This document shows, piece after piece, positions 24,163 to 34,201 of a stretch of DNA of 64,000 nucleotides (the first letter of the stretch is position 1; each line of letters opens with the position of its first letter). Source of the DNA: an uncultured Alphaproteobacteria bacterium (GTDB taxonomy: Bacteria; Pseudomonadota; Alphaproteobacteria; Rhizobiales; Rhizobiaceae). The notes under the pieces are model-generated. The model ran no database searches. It was not told the origin of the DNA and worked only from the letters and a program-made list of their open reading frames with translations. The stretch is from contig CAKMZB010000004.1 of assembly GCA_929200315.1 (NCBI GenBank), positions 133,726 to 197,725 of the forward strand, written 5' to 3'. Position numbers and translations under genes: made by a program.

Positions 24163-27100
24163 TTTTCCTCGATGAAGGGGCGGTTGAAGTCCAGTTCCAG
24201 ATTGAGCGGCGGCGGGTTTGCTGGATCATTTGCCAGCGGCAACGGCGCACCGTCCACGCGCCCGGTATCCGGCAGATCACTGGCATCCTGCACCCCGAGG
24301 CGGCGCAGTTCCTCCTGCAAGGTTTCCTGTGCGGCTTCCTGACGGCGCTGGCGTTCCTGCGCCTCCCGTTCACGACGGCGCGCATCTTCCGCCTCCCGCC
24401 GCTCCCGCTCGGCGCGCTCCCGCTCTTGGCGGACCGCACGACGGGCATCTTCACGGCTTTGGTAGAGCCGCGCCGTCCAGCGCAGGCGTTGCCGTTCCAG
24501 GATTGCGGCGCGTTGTGTGAGGAATTCACGCTCCCGTCGCTCCGCAAGGCGGGCGGTGAGGTATGTTGTGAAGTCCGTTGTGTCGACAGTGGTTTCAGCA
24601 GCATTGCCGATGCCCTCAACTGCAACGCGTAAACCGGGTGAGGCGCCCTCGACGCGCTCCAGACCTGGATCGAAATCAACGCCGAGCTGCGCTTCATAGG
24701 CTGTGCTCGTCAGATCAAACCGCCCGCCCGCCCGGGCCGTCACTGTTGGCGTTGTAAAGGGAACGCTGTCTGCGCGGACCGTCCCGCTGGTGACGGAATA
24801 GGTGAAGTCAGTCCGCCCGAATTGTAGCTGCCCTTCACCAACTGAACCGGTGACGATGGACGCTGCCTGATCAGTGATTTCGTCGTCCTGCACCTCATCA
24901 GCCTGTGCGAGGACCTGCCCAAATGTCTGCGAGGAGAGGCCTTGTAGAGCGCCGTCACGCACAGAAACATTGCCGCCACCGGTCAAGTCATCGAGCACTG
25001 TAGCACCGCCACCGGTCTCGAACCGGCCGGCAATATCGGCACGACCAGTCATGAAGGCTGGCAAACCAAAGGCGCTGGCAACATCGCTGAGCTGAGCATC
25101 GCGCACCTGCGCATTGATGCTGGCCATCGGTCCCGCTGCACCGTTGGTGATCTCCACACGCCCCGAAAGCTCCCCGCCAAGCCAGGCAGCCTTCATTTCA
25201 TCAAGAACAACATCCCCTTCGTCGAGCCGCATCCTGGCGCTGAATCTTTGCGCTGCTGAATTTGTGACACCAAGGTCAAGCGCGCCGACCTCCAGCGCCA
25301 CATCTCCGGCATAGGAGCCGAGAAGCGCCCCCTCCGCCACAGAAAGCGCGGCGAGCGAGCCGGCGGATACGCGATTCACGGCGACGCGGCCATCGACGCG
25401 ATTTTTAGCAACCGTCACCGCTCCGCTAATTTCACTTTCGGCGATCTTACCGACAATGTCCCCCACCTCCACGCCATCGCTGGAGAGGGCGATATTGGCG
25501 GAAAGGCGCACACCGTTGCCTTCGCCGTAGCCCGGCAACGCGATGCCGAAAAGCGGTATGAGGGGATCGATGTCGGAACTGTCCACTTCGGCAGCCACGG
25601 CGCCGTCGAATAAGATTTGGCCCTCCGTCAGCTGCGGCTCAACTGCACCGGAAAGGCTCGCATAGCCTTCCTGCAGGGTCAGCGTGGTGCCGAAATCGTA
25701 AATCCCCTCACCGTTATCCTCGGCCCGGAAGGTTAGTCCACCGCGGCCAAGGTCAAGGCCGGGGACGGTGTCAAAACCGATGAAATTAATCAGACTTGCA
25801 CCATCATCGGCAGTCAGCGCGGCGCGGAAGCGCTCGCCCTCTTCGATGGCCGCATCCACGGTGATACCGCCCATCACACCCTCTATGGCGAGATCCTGTG
25901 CCTCTTCTTGATAGACGGCGGTCAGGGTGAGATCAGCATTTGCGGTCAGAGCCGGGTTATTTGCGAACCGGTCGAGGACGTTTGCCTGAAAAAGACGGGC
26001 ATTTACCAACGCCGCAACACCGGCAAGCGAAGCACCCTGAAGGCGCATTTGGCTCTCACCGTCCCAAGGTGCCGCCCCACGCGGCCAGCGGCCAGCGGCA
26101 GAAATCTGCGCGCCGCTTAGATCACCAATCCGCAAAGTGTCGAGGACATATTCCCCATTCTCGAGCCGGCTCCTTGCTGTAACGCCTGTTGCGGAAAGGC
26201 CGCTCAGGACGGCCTGTTCGACATCCAGAGAAAGGGCGGAAACGCCAGCGCTGCCGGGATCCACGGCAAGAAGCGCGGCGAGGACTTGCAGCTTGTCGAG
26301 GTCGGCCCGGCGACCTTTCAACTCCAGCGAATTTGCCCGGTCGATACGCTCAAGACGGCCGGTCAGGCGGTCACCGTTGACGACAATTTCCAATTCCTCC
26401 AGCACCAAGCGGTCTGGCTGGAGGTTGGCCTGCGCGGAAAAACCTGCATTGGCGATTTCAGAAAATTCCTGCGGGTCGGCACGGCCCAGCCATTTCGCAA
26501 AACCGGTCGGCTGACGTGAGGCAAGAACCAACGCTCCCTCATAGGCCATGGTGTCTCGGACGGTCAGCACGCCATCTGCACGCAATTCCGTGCGGCCGGG
26601 CAATTGTGCGCCAAAGTTTTGCAATCGCCATGTGCCGGACTGACCAAGGGCAGTTATGTCCGCCTTGATATCGCGGATCACCGTGTCTCCGGCAACAAAG
26701 GCTGGTAGGGTGAGATTGATTTTCCCCTCCCCTGGCAGATGCGGTATTCTTGCAAGGATGAGGCGAAGCAGTTCCAGACGGTCCTCAAGATCCTGGCCTT
26801 CTGCAGTGGCAGTCTCGCCGACCGCGGTTTCCAGCCGTTCCACATTGACCTGCTGTCCCTCGGCGGAAACGTCAAAGGACGGGCTTTCGCCGAATTCCAC
26901 ACTGCCTTTGCCGGAGATCGAATAGGGATCGTCTCCGCCGCCTAGGCGCAATTCATAGGCCGGAACGGTCAGCCCATCGGTGGTGAATTCGGCATCAGCT
27001 TCCAGCAAGAACGGAAAGGCGTCCTCGCTCAGCACCCGCGGAAAGGCGATGCGGTCGTCCGCGCTCTGCGCCACGGCTGGGCGAAGACGCAACGTGCCGG

Positions 27101-27797
27101 TCGCACCCGGCAGTTCCGCGCCCATGTCGCCGAGGCCTTCAAAGGCAATATCGAACGGCACCGACTGCGGCTCGATCGTAGCACGCACCGAAAACGTGTC
27201 ATCGGGCCGCAGACGCCCGGTGGAGGCACTGATACGGGCGCGCTCTTCGCCCCAACGCAAAGACCCTTCCCCCCGCCAGGGGCCGGACAGGGAGGCTGCG
27301 CCGGCGGAAAAATCGATCTCGCGCAGAATGATCTCGCGGTCATAGCGCGGATCGCGCACCCGCATGATCCCGTCAATGACAGCAAGCCGCTCCACGGCGA
27401 TCGGTGTCTCTTCAAAGCGCGAGGCCCGCCCTAACGGCCAGAGCAGTTGGCCCTGATCGTCCAACCTCATTTCCAGCTGCGGGCGCTCCAAACGCATATC
27501 GACAATGACGATGTCACCGCGCATCAGTGGCGCAAGTTCCACATCCATCGCGAAGGACCGTGCAGTGAGCAACGGCTCAGCCTCCGGGCCAACACGCACG
27601 TCGGAAAAGGTGACCGATGGCAACGGCAGCAGACGGAGGGAGGCTGTGCCGCGCACCTTCACATCCTGTCCAAGCGCTCGGGTGGCTTCCGCCTCAAAAT
27701 CGCTCTTGAAGCGGTTCCAGTCGACATAAGGCGGCACGACGAGGGCAGCCACCAATAAGGCCACAAGAAGCGAACCGAGGATGGCAAACAACCTCAC
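24159..27797 (-). CDS. AsmA family protein
   Basis: A 1212-residue AsmA-like protein. A single N-terminal membrane helix (about residues 4-24) is followed by PYVDWNRFKSDFEAEATRALG, the AsmA N-terminal signature, and a long beta-rich periplasmic body. The AsmA C-terminal block lies around ITNGAAGPMASINAQVRDA to MTGRADIAGRFETGGG. Large AsmA/TamB-like proteins are thought to bridge the periplasm and move phospholipid between membranes. The last 100 residues are a very basic and acidic coiled coil (REDARRAVRQERERAERERR and so on), ending in a Pro-rich tail. No frameshift is visible. It lies 46 bp downstream of the FAD oxidase on the same strand. Confidence 0.9.
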   Translation of the reverse strand: MRLFAILGSLLVALLVAALVVPPYVDWNRFKSDFEAEATRALGQDVKVRGTASLRLLPLPSVTFSDVRVGPEAEPLLTARSFAMDVELAPLMRGDIVIVDMRLERPQLEMRLDDQGQLLWPLGRASRFEETPIAVERLAVIDGIMRVRDPRYDREIILREIDFSAGAASLSGPWRGEGSLRWGEERARISASTGRLRPDDTFSVRATIEPQSVPFDIAFEGLGDMGAELPGATGTLRLRPAVAQSADDRIAFPRVLSEDAFPFLLEADAEFTTDGLTVPAYELRLGGGDDPYSISGKGSVEFGESPSFDVSAEGQQVNVERLETAVGETATAEGQDLEDRLELLRLILARIPHLPGEGKINLTLPAFVAGDTVIRDIKADITALGQSGTWRLQNFGAQLPGRTELRADGVLTVRDTMAYEGALVLASRQPTGFAKWLGRADPQEFSEIANAGFSAQANLQPDRLVLEELEIVVNGDRLTGRLERIDRANSLELKGRRADLDKLQVLAALLAVDPGSAGVSALSLDVEQAVLSGLSATGVTARSRLENGEYVLDTLRIGDLSGAQISAAGRWPRGAAPWDGESQMRLQGASLAGVAALVNARLFQANVLDRFANNPALTANADLTLTAVYQEEAQDLAIEGVMGGITVDAAIEEGERFRAALTADDGASLINFIGFDTVPGLDLGRGGLTFRAEDNGEGIYDFGTTLTLQEGYASLSGAVEPQLTEGQILFDGAVAAEVDSSDIDPLIPLFGIALPGYGEGNGVRLSANIALSSDGVEVGDIVGKIAESEISGAVTVAKNRVDGRVAVNRVSAGSLAALSVAEGALLGSYAGDVALEVGALDLGVTNSAAQRFSARMRLDEGDVVLDEMKAAWLGGELSGRVEITNGAAGPMASINAQVRDAQLSDVASAFGLPAFMTGRADIAGRFETGGGATVLDDLTGGGNVSVRDGALQGLSSQTFGQVLAQADEVQDDEITDQAASIVTGSVGEGQLQFGRTDFTYSVTSGTVRADSVPFTTPTVTARAGGRFDLTSTAYEAQLGVDFDPGLERVEGASPGLRVAVEGIGNAAETTVDTTDFTTYLTARLAERREREFLTQRAAILERQRLRWTARLYQSREDARRAVRQERERAERERREAEDARRREREAQERQRRQEAAQETLQEELRRLGVQDASDLPDTGRVDGAPLPLANDPANPPPLNLELDFNRPFIEEN

Positions 27798-27843
27798 GGA
27801 CGACCCCCGTCAATGGCGCAATAATAGCTCACGAAAAGGGCCC

Positions 27844-29247
27844 TCACACCACCTTACCCGGATTCATGATGTTGTTAGGGTCGAGCGCGTCCTTGATGGC
27901 GCGCATCATGGCGTGGCCGGTACCGTGTTCCAGCCTCAGAAACCGTCGTTTGCCCTGCCCGACACCGTGCTCCCCCGTGCAAGTGCCACCCATGGCAATC
28001 GTGCGCAGGTTGAGACGCTCGATCATCTCTTCGGCCCGGGCAACCTCATCAGCATCGTCCATCATGACGAGTGGCGAGACGTGGAAATTACCATCCCCCA
28101 CATGGCCGATCACCGGTGCGATGAGACCGAGTCGCTCCACGTCGGCAACTGTCTCCGAAACGCATTCGGCGAGTTTGGAAATCGGCACGCAGGCATCCGT
28201 CGCGATGCCTTGGCTGCCGGGGCGGTGGGCAAGCATCGCGTAGTAAGCGTCGTGCCGTGCCTTCCACATTTTGGAGCGTTCCTCAGTGCTGGACACCCAG
28301 TCAATCGACGTGCCGCCGAACTCTTCGGCAATGGCGGCAAAGCTCTGCGTCTGCTCGTCCACGGAGGCGGGGGTGCCGTGGAATTCGATGAAGAGGCAGG
28401 GCCGGTCAGCAAAACTGGTCTTTGAATAATCGTTCATGCAGCGCACCATCAGCGCATCAAGCAACTCAATGCGCGCCATCGGTAACCCGCATTGCATGGC
28501 CATAATCGTCGCGTTGCAGGCCGCATCCACGCTCGGGAACTGGCAAACACCGCTGGTGATGGTTTCCGGGATTCCGTGCAGACGCAGCACCATTTCTGTA
28601 ATGATGCCAAGCGTGCCTTCCGACCCCACCATCAATCGCGTGAGATCATAGCCGGCCGAGGATTTGCGCGCCCGACTGGCAGTTTTGACGATGGAGCCAT
28701 CCGCCGTCACTACTGTGAGGCTCACCACATTGTCACGCATCGTGCCATAGCGCACCGCATTGGTGCCGGATGCGCGAGTCGCCACCATTCCGCCAAGAGA
28801 AGCATTCGCGCCGGGGTCGATGGGGAAGAAAAGACCCTGGTCACGCAAATGTTCGTTCAGAGCTTCACGGGTCACTCCGGGCTGGAGCGTGACGTCGAGA
28901 TCCTCCGCGCTGACCTCCAGAATCTTGTCCATCTGCATCAGATCAATCGAGATACCGCCGTTCGGCGCATTCACTCCACCTTCCAGCGACGTGCCGGTAC
29001 CAAACGGAATGATGGGAACGTGATGCTCATGGCAAACACGAGTAATTTCAGCTACTTCCTCGGTAGATTGAGCAAAAATCACGGCGTCCGGCAGCTGCGC
29101 CGGAATGTAGGTCATGGTGTGGGAATGCTGCTCGCGGATGGATTGGCCGGTGCTGCAACGCTCACCAAAACGCTGCTTGAGAATGTTCACCGCAGTGGCG
29201 ATCCCGTCCTCGTTGCGGGCCGCATCATCCAGATCCGCCAAAGCCAT
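27844..29247 (-). CDS. FAD-binding oxidoreductase, D-lactate dehydrogenase/GlcD type
   Basis: A 467-residue flavoenzyme of the vanillyl-alcohol oxidase fold. The FAD domain shows VPIIPFGTGTSLEGGVNAPNGG and DPGANASLGGMVATRASGTNA; the C-terminal FAD-oxidase domain has IGHVGDGNFHV and the signature CTGEHGVGQGKRRFL. The best fit is cytochrome-linked D-lactate dehydrogenase (Dld2-like), with glycolate oxidase subunit GlcD as an alternative; there are no glcE or glcF genes nearby, which favours the former. It is divergent from the thioesterase gene with 143 bp between. Confidence 0.9.
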   Translation of the reverse strand: MALADLDDAARNEDGIATAVNILKQRFGERCSTGQSIREQHSHTMTYIPAQLPDAVIFAQSTEEVAEITRVCHEHHVPIIPFGTGTSLEGGVNAPNGGISIDLMQMDKILEVSAEDLDVTLQPGVTREALNEHLRDQGLFFPIDPGANASLGGMVATRASGTNAVRYGTMRDNVVSLTVVTADGSIVKTASRARKSSAGYDLTRLMVGSEGTLGIITEMVLRLHGIPETITSGVCQFPSVDAACNATIMAMQCGLPMARIELLDALMVRCMNDYSKTSFADRPCLFIEFHGTPASVDEQTQSFAAIAEEFGGTSIDWVSSTEERSKMWKARHDAYYAMLAHRPGSQGIATDACVPISKLAECVSETVADVERLGLIAPVIGHVGDGNFHVSPLVMMDDADEVARAEEMIERLNLRTIAMGGTCTGEHGVGQGKRRFLRLEHGTGHAMMRAIKDALDPNNIMNPGKVV

Positions 29248-29390
29248 TGTTGTGTTCCCGTTTGCAAACGCTGCGGTGCTGCCTTGTCACCCCGCGCAGT
29301 CCCTTGCTAGCAAACGTAGCACAGGCTGCGCCCGCGTCTATAAGTGGCACGTGGGGTGCAGCAATCAATTCCCGGGGCGCGTGACGTGAT

Positions 29391-29915
29391 ATGATTGAAG
29401 CCGAAACAGGCACCGGCCAAGGCCCCCAGATCGCCCCAAATGGCGGATATTTCTCACGTTTCATGCCCGTCGAGCCAGACTGGATCGACTATAACGGCCA
29501 CCTCAACATGGCCTACTACAATGTGCTCTTTGACCGCGGCATGGATGATATTTTTGCCCATCTGGGCCTTGGGCCGGATTACCAGTCCACCCGCAAGATG
29601 ACGACCTATTCCGCCGAGGCGCATATCAAGTATCTGCGCGAGGTCCATGAAGACGCAAAGCTGCGCGTCCGCACCGTCATTCTCGACCATGACGCCAAGC
29701 GGCTGCACACGTGGGCTGAATTGCTCCATGCAGACGGATGGATTGCGGCGACCTGCGAGGTGATGACCCTTTCCATCGACCAGAGCGGCGAAACACCTAA
29801 GGTCGCGCCCTGGCCGGACGATGTGATGACCGCCATTAACGGGCGCGCGGCGCAGGATGCCAAACACCCCGTGCCGGACGATGCGGGTAAGCCCATGGCC
29901 ATCCGGCGGCGCTGA
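29391..29915 (+). CDS. Thioesterase family (hotdog fold) protein
   Basis: A 174-residue hotdog-fold protein. The motif DWIDYNGHLNMAYYNVLFDRG holds the active-site Asp and the HLNMAYY loop; TYSAEAHIKYLREVHEDAKL follows. It is close to thioesterases linked with carnitine or betainyl-CoA metabolism, but the substrate is not settled. No carnitine genes are adjacent. It precedes the ClC gene by 15 bp on the same strand. Confidence 0.87.
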   Translation: MIEAETGTGQGPQIAPNGGYFSRFMPVEPDWIDYNGHLNMAYYNVLFDRGMDDIFAHLGLGPDYQSTRKMTTYSAEAHIKYLREVHEDAKLRVRTVILDHDAKRLHTWAELLHADGWIAATCEVMTLSIDQSGETPKVAPWPDDVMTAINGRAAQDAKHPVPDDAGKPMAIRRR

Positions 29916-29930
29916 GAAAGACACGCGGCC

Positions 29931-31574
29931 ATGCCCTTCTCATTTTCACGCATGGCCAATGCCCTCGCCACCGCCTTCCGCGCGGCAATACTTCCCAATG
30001 CACAGACCTTCCTTCGCACGCGCCAACCGATGCTCTGGCTGGTGTCGCTCGTTGTGGGATTGCTTGTTGCCATCGCGGCGGTTCTGTTCCGCCTCGCCGT
30101 CGAGCTGGTTCATGAGATCTGGCTCGATGGCTCCAGCGAACGACTGGTGACGGCAACCGCCGGAGTTCACTGGTTTCTTATCCTCCTTGCGCCCACAGTC
30201 GGTGGCCTTGTTGTCGGTCTGATCCTGCAATTCTACGTCCCAACACGGCGCGCCAGTGGGATTGCTGATGTTATTGAATCGCGCGCCGCGGGCGGGCGGA
30301 ACATCTCGCTGAAACCCGGCCTCATCTCTGCCGCCGTCAGCGCCATTTCACTGGGGTCCGGCGCAAGCGCTGGGCGAGAGGGACCAATGGTGCATCTGGG
30401 GGCGACGCTCGCGACATCCATTTGCCAGAAGATGGATTTCCCAGGCTGGGCGCGGCGCACGCTCCTCGCCTGCGGCGTGGCGAGCGCAATTTCCGCTTCG
30501 TTCAACGCACCCATTGCCGGGGTGCTCTTTGCCCACGAAGTGGTGCTGCAGCACTATTCCAAACGCTCCTTCATCCCCATCGTCATGGCCTCCGTGATGG
30601 GGACAATCCTATCGCGGCTTTGGTTCGGCGAGGACTCGGCTTTTGCGATCCCCGACTTCCAGATCACATCTTATTTGGAATTCCCCGCCTTCGCTCTGCT
30701 CGGCCTCGTCTGCGCGTTGGTTGCAATCCTCTTCCAATTTGGCCTTATCGCGACGGACAGTGCAGCACGCCGCATCGCATTGCCACTTTGGTTCCGCCCG
30801 GTGCTCGGCGGCTTGTTGGTTGGCGCCATCGCGATCTTTGCGCCGCAAGTGCTCGGGGTTGGCTATGAGGCGACATCCAATGCGCTGACAAACAACATCC
30901 CGCTCAGCCTGCTCATCATTCTCATCATCGCCAAATCCGCCGCGACAGCCATTACTCTAGCATCAAGGTTCGGTGGCGGAATCGTCTCGCCTTCGCTCTA
31001 TATCGGCGCGATGACCGGCGGAGCCTTTGGCCTTGTTGCATCTTCTGTCTTTCCCGAACTTGCCTCCAGCCAAGGCCTCTATGCGATCCTTGGCATGGGC
31101 GCCGTCGCTGCGGCGGTGATCGGCGCGCCGATCTCCACCGCTGTGATGGTCTTTGAACTGACCGGTGGCTATGCGCTGTCCATAGCGTTGCTGCTCACCG
31201 TCGGTATCGCCGTTGGCATCAACCAAGCGGTGCATGGGCGCTCATTTTTCCAGTGGCAGCTCGAAGGGCGCGGCATTGCCGTGATGGACGGGCCGCACCG
31301 CTATGTCGGCTCCAACATCGAGGTCGCTTCCTTCATGAAGCCTGTGGCAGCGGATGAAGAACGCCTTGTCGACCCGGAAGACCCCCGCCCGCTTTTGCGC
31401 CTGGACACGACGCTGGAAATGGCTTTGCGCACCTTCGATGATGGTGGCCATGAGCGGCTCGGCGTCGTCAGCGCGCGGGATGCCACGCACCTCGTGGGCA
31501 CTGTGACACAGACTGCGGCGCTCCAGGCCTACAATCGGGCGCTGGTGGACATATCGGTCGAAGAACATCGCTAG
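29931..31574 (+). CDS. ClC family chloride channel/transporter
   Basis: A 547-residue inner-membrane ClC protein. The selectivity motifs are GSGASAGREGPMVHLG, with the gating Glu of GREGP, and GGGIVSPSLYIGAMTGGAFG. About 10-12 hydrophobic helices span residues 30-440. The gating Glu indicates either a proton-coupled Cl-/H+ exchanger or a gated channel. The C-terminal 100 residues look like a single degenerate CBS-like domain. The start ATG follows the thioesterase closely. Confidence 0.92.
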   Translation: MPFSFSRMANALATAFRAAILPNAQTFLRTRQPMLWLVSLVVGLLVAIAAVLFRLAVELVHEIWLDGSSERLVTATAGVHWFLILLAPTVGGLVVGLILQFYVPTRRASGIADVIESRAAGGRNISLKPGLISAAVSAISLGSGASAGREGPMVHLGATLATSICQKMDFPGWARRTLLACGVASAISASFNAPIAGVLFAHEVVLQHYSKRSFIPIVMASVMGTILSRLWFGEDSAFAIPDFQITSYLEFPAFALLGLVCALVAILFQFGLIATDSAARRIALPLWFRPVLGGLLVGAIAIFAPQVLGVGYEATSNALTNNIPLSLLIILIIAKSAATAITLASRFGGGIVSPSLYIGAMTGGAFGLVASSVFPELASSQGLYAILGMGAVAAAVIGAPISTAVMVFELTGGYALSIALLLTVGIAVGINQAVHGRSFFQWQLEGRGIAVMDGPHRYVGSNIEVASFMKPVAADEERLVDPEDPRPLLRLDTTLEMALRTFDDGGHERLGVVSARDATHLVGTVTQTAALQAYNRALVDISVEEHR

Positions 31575-31616
31575 GGCACAGTAGGCATGGGCTACGCGAA
31601 AGCCTAAATACGGACC

Positions 31617-34199
31617 ATGAACACGCCCGGTCCGAATCAGAAGCCCAAAGGCAGCATCGCCGCCCGCGCCATGGCCCGCCCTGTTGCTACGGACCACGCT
31701 GCCGCCCCCTATTTGGATGGCCTGAACCCCGAACAGCGCGATGCCGTGCTGACAACCGAAGGCCCGCTTCTCGTTCTCGCTGGAGCTGGCACGGGCAAGA
31801 CACGGGTGCTGACGACACGTATCACGCATATTCTAAGCCTGAAACTCGCCTGGCCGAGCCAGATCCTCGCCGTAACCTTCACCAACAAAGCCGCACGGGA
31901 GATGAAGAACCGCATCGCCTCCCAGGTGGGTGAGACAGTGGAGGGGATGCCGTGGCTCGGCACATTCCACTCGATTTGCGTGAAAATCCTGCGCCGCCAT
32001 GCAGAGTTGGTGGGCCTCAAATCCGGCTTTACGATTCTCGATACCGACGACCAGATCCGCCTGCTGAAGCAGCTCATCCAGGCCGCTAATATTGACGACA
32101 AGCGCTGGCCTGCGCGCCAATTTGCCCATGCCATCGACGGCTGGAAGAACAAAGCGCTGCGCCCGGATCAGATTTCCGAAGGCGAGGCGCGCGCCTATGT
32201 GGCGGGCAAGGGGCGCGAGCTTTACCGCGAATATCAGGACCGGCTGAAAGTGTTGAACGCGGTGGATTTCGGCGATCTGCTGGTCGAATGCATCCGCCTG
32301 TTTGAGGAAAATCCGGACATTCTGGCCAAATATGCCGGGCAGTTCCGCTACATGCTGGTAGACGAGTACCAGGACACAAATGTCGCACAGTATAAGTGGC
32401 TGCGGCTGTTGGCGGGCACGGCCCCCTCATCCGCCCCTCAGGGGCACCTTCTCCTCGACGGGGAGGAGGACGACCCCACAGCCTCCACGGAGCGAACAGC
32501 GACCGCGGCCCCTGCCGCGCCCAGCCGGAGCGAAGGCGGCGCAGCCGCCGACAGCGTGAGGCCTAACATATGCTGCGTCGGCGACGACGACCAATCCATC
32601 TATGGCTGGCGGGGGGCTGAGGTGGACAACATCTTACGCTTTGACCGGGATTTTCCCGGCGCGAAAGTGATCCGCTTGGAGCGCAATTATCGCTCGACCT
32701 CGCATATCCTCGCTGCAGCCTCCCACCTCATCACCCACAATGAAGGCCGCCTCGGCAAGACGTTGTTCACCGAAGCTGCCGACCCTGACGAGAAGATGGT
32801 GCGGGTCGCCGCGGGGTGGGACAGCGAAGAAGAAGCCCGCGCCATCGGCGAGGAGATCGAGGCCTATCAGGTGAAGGGCCACGCTCTGAACGAGATCGCC
32901 ATTCTGGTGCGCGCGTCTTTCCAGATGCGGGAATTTGAGGACCGGTTTGTCTCGCTTGGCCTCAATTACCGCGTTATCGGCGGGCCTCGCTTCTACGAAC
33001 GGCTCGAGATCCGCGATGCGATGGCCTATTTCCGCATCACCTGCCAGCACGCCGATGACCTCGCCTTCGAGCGCATCATCAACACGCCCAAACGGGGGCT
33101 GGGTGACGCCACAATCAAGCAGATCCGCGACCATGCCCGCGCCCGCAAAATCCCCATGTTCGCTGCCGTTGGTGAGATGGTGGAGAGCGAGGAGTTGAAA
33201 CCCAAACAGCGCGCCACGCTGAAAATGTTCCACCTCAACATCCAGCGCTGGGCCGGGCTGCTCGATAGCATGAAACACACCGAGCTTGCCGAGATGATCC
33301 TCGACGAGAGCGGCTACACGGAATTCTGGCAAAACGACCGCAGCGCGGAAGCGCCGGGGCGGCTGGAAAACCTGCGCGAGCTTGTCCGCTCCATGGACGA
33401 ATTTGAGAGCATGCGCGGGTTTCTCGAACACGTCTCGCTGGTGATGGACACCGACAACAACCCCGACCTCGACGCCGTTTCGCTGATGACGCTGCATTCG
33501 GCTAAGGGGCTGGAATTCGATACCGTGTTCCTGCCCGGCTGGGAGGAAGGGCTGTTCCCGCATCAACGCTCGCTGGACGAAGGCGGCCGCTCAGGTTTGG
33601 AAGAGGAACGCCGCCTTGCCTATGTCGGCATCACGCGGGCACGCACCAATTGCCACATCTGGTTCGTCTCCAACCGCCGCATCCACGGCCAGTGGCAATC
33701 CTCCATTCCAAGCCGCTTCATCGACGAATTGCCGGAAGACCATGTGGAGGTCATCGAACCGACCAGCACCTATGGTGGGTATGGGGCGGGCGGTGCAGGC
33801 GGCAGACAATGGGGCGCGCAAAACGGCGGCTACGGCGCCTCGCGCTTTGACGGCATGGGTGGGTCATCCATGGGCGGGCAGGGTTTCGGCGGGTCCGGCT
33901 ACACCTCCCCCGGCTGGAAACGCGCCCAGGCCAACGCCTCAGCCGACGCCCAAACCGCCTGGGGCAACCGCTCCGGCCACAAAACCACCTATAATGGCGG
34001 CCCGCGCACGATTGAGGGCGAACTGGTGGCGAAGAGTGTTATCGGCGCGGAGGAGAGTAAATTCCCGCTAGGCGCGCGGATCTTTCACATGAAGTTCGGG
34101 TATGGTGAGATCATCAATATTGATGGCAACAAGTTGACCGTGCAGTTTGATAAGGCCGGGCAGAAACGGGTTTTGGATTCGTTTGTGGAGGGTGTTTGA
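31617..34199 (+). CDS. uvrD: ATP-dependent DNA helicase UvrD/PcrA with an internal insertion
   Basis: An 860-residue superfamily 1A helicase for nucleotide excision and mismatch repair. Motifs in order: LNPEQRDAVL (Q motif), AGAGTGKTRVL (Walker A), VTFTNKAAREMK (Ia), DEYQDTN (II, residues 249-255), VGDDDQSIYGWRGAE (III), RNYRST (IV), TLHSAKGLEFDTV (V) and AYVGITRAR (VI). Between motifs II and III about 50 residues rich in Ala, Ser, Thr and Pro are inserted (about 267-316), encoded by repeat-like DNA. A Gly-rich linker near 720-780 and a C-terminal Tudor-like tail (GARIFHMKFGYGEI) follow. The frame is intact, so the insertion is probably tolerated. Confidence 0.94.
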   Translation: MNTPGPNQKPKGSIAARAMARPVATDHAAAPYLDGLNPEQRDAVLTTEGPLLVLAGAGTGKTRVLTTRITHILSLKLAWPSQILAVTFTNKAAREMKNRIASQVGETVEGMPWLGTFHSICVKILRRHAELVGLKSGFTILDTDDQIRLLKQLIQAANIDDKRWPARQFAHAIDGWKNKALRPDQISEGEARAYVAGKGRELYREYQDRLKVLNAVDFGDLLVECIRLFEENPDILAKYAGQFRYMLVDEYQDTNVAQYKWLRLLAGTAPSSAPQGHLLLDGEEDDPTASTERTATAAPAAPSRSEGGAAADSVRPNICCVGDDDQSIYGWRGAEVDNILRFDRDFPGAKVIRLERNYRSTSHILAAASHLITHNEGRLGKTLFTEAADPDEKMVRVAAGWDSEEEARAIGEEIEAYQVKGHALNEIAILVRASFQMREFEDRFVSLGLNYRVIGGPRFYERLEIRDAMAYFRITCQHADDLAFERIINTPKRGLGDATIKQIRDHARARKIPMFAAVGEMVESEELKPKQRATLKMFHLNIQRWAGLLDSMKHTELAEMILDESGYTEFWQNDRSAEAPGRLENLRELVRSMDEFESMRGFLEHVSLVMDTDNNPDLDAVSLMTLHSAKGLEFDTVFLPGWEEGLFPHQRSLDEGGRSGLEEERRLAYVGITRARTNCHIWFVSNRRIHGQWQSSIPSRFIDELPEDHVEVIEPTSTYGGYGAGGAGGRQWGAQNGGYGASRFDGMGGSSMGGQGFGGSGYTSPGWKRAQANASADAQTAWGNRSGHKTTYNGGPRTIEGELVAKSVIGAEESKFPLGARIFHMKFGYGEIINIDGNKLTVQFDKAGQKRVLDSFVEGV
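32415..32564 (+). repeat. Repeat-like in-frame insertion inside uvrD
   Basis: About 150 nt between helicase motifs II and III, encoding GTAPSSAPQG and then an Ala/Thr/Glu-rich stretch to DSVRP. It contains several short dyads: GCCCC-TCA-GGGGC (32433-32445), CTCCTC with GAGGAG (32451-32468), and GGCGGC-GCA-GCCGCC (32535-32549). The opening CCCCTCATCCGCC...ACCTTCTCC resembles dispersed palindromic repeats that I recall from Rhizobiales genomes. No second copy was noticed in this window, so repeat status is inferred from structure and resemblance only. Confidence 0.5.
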
Positions 34200-34201
34200 G
34201 C

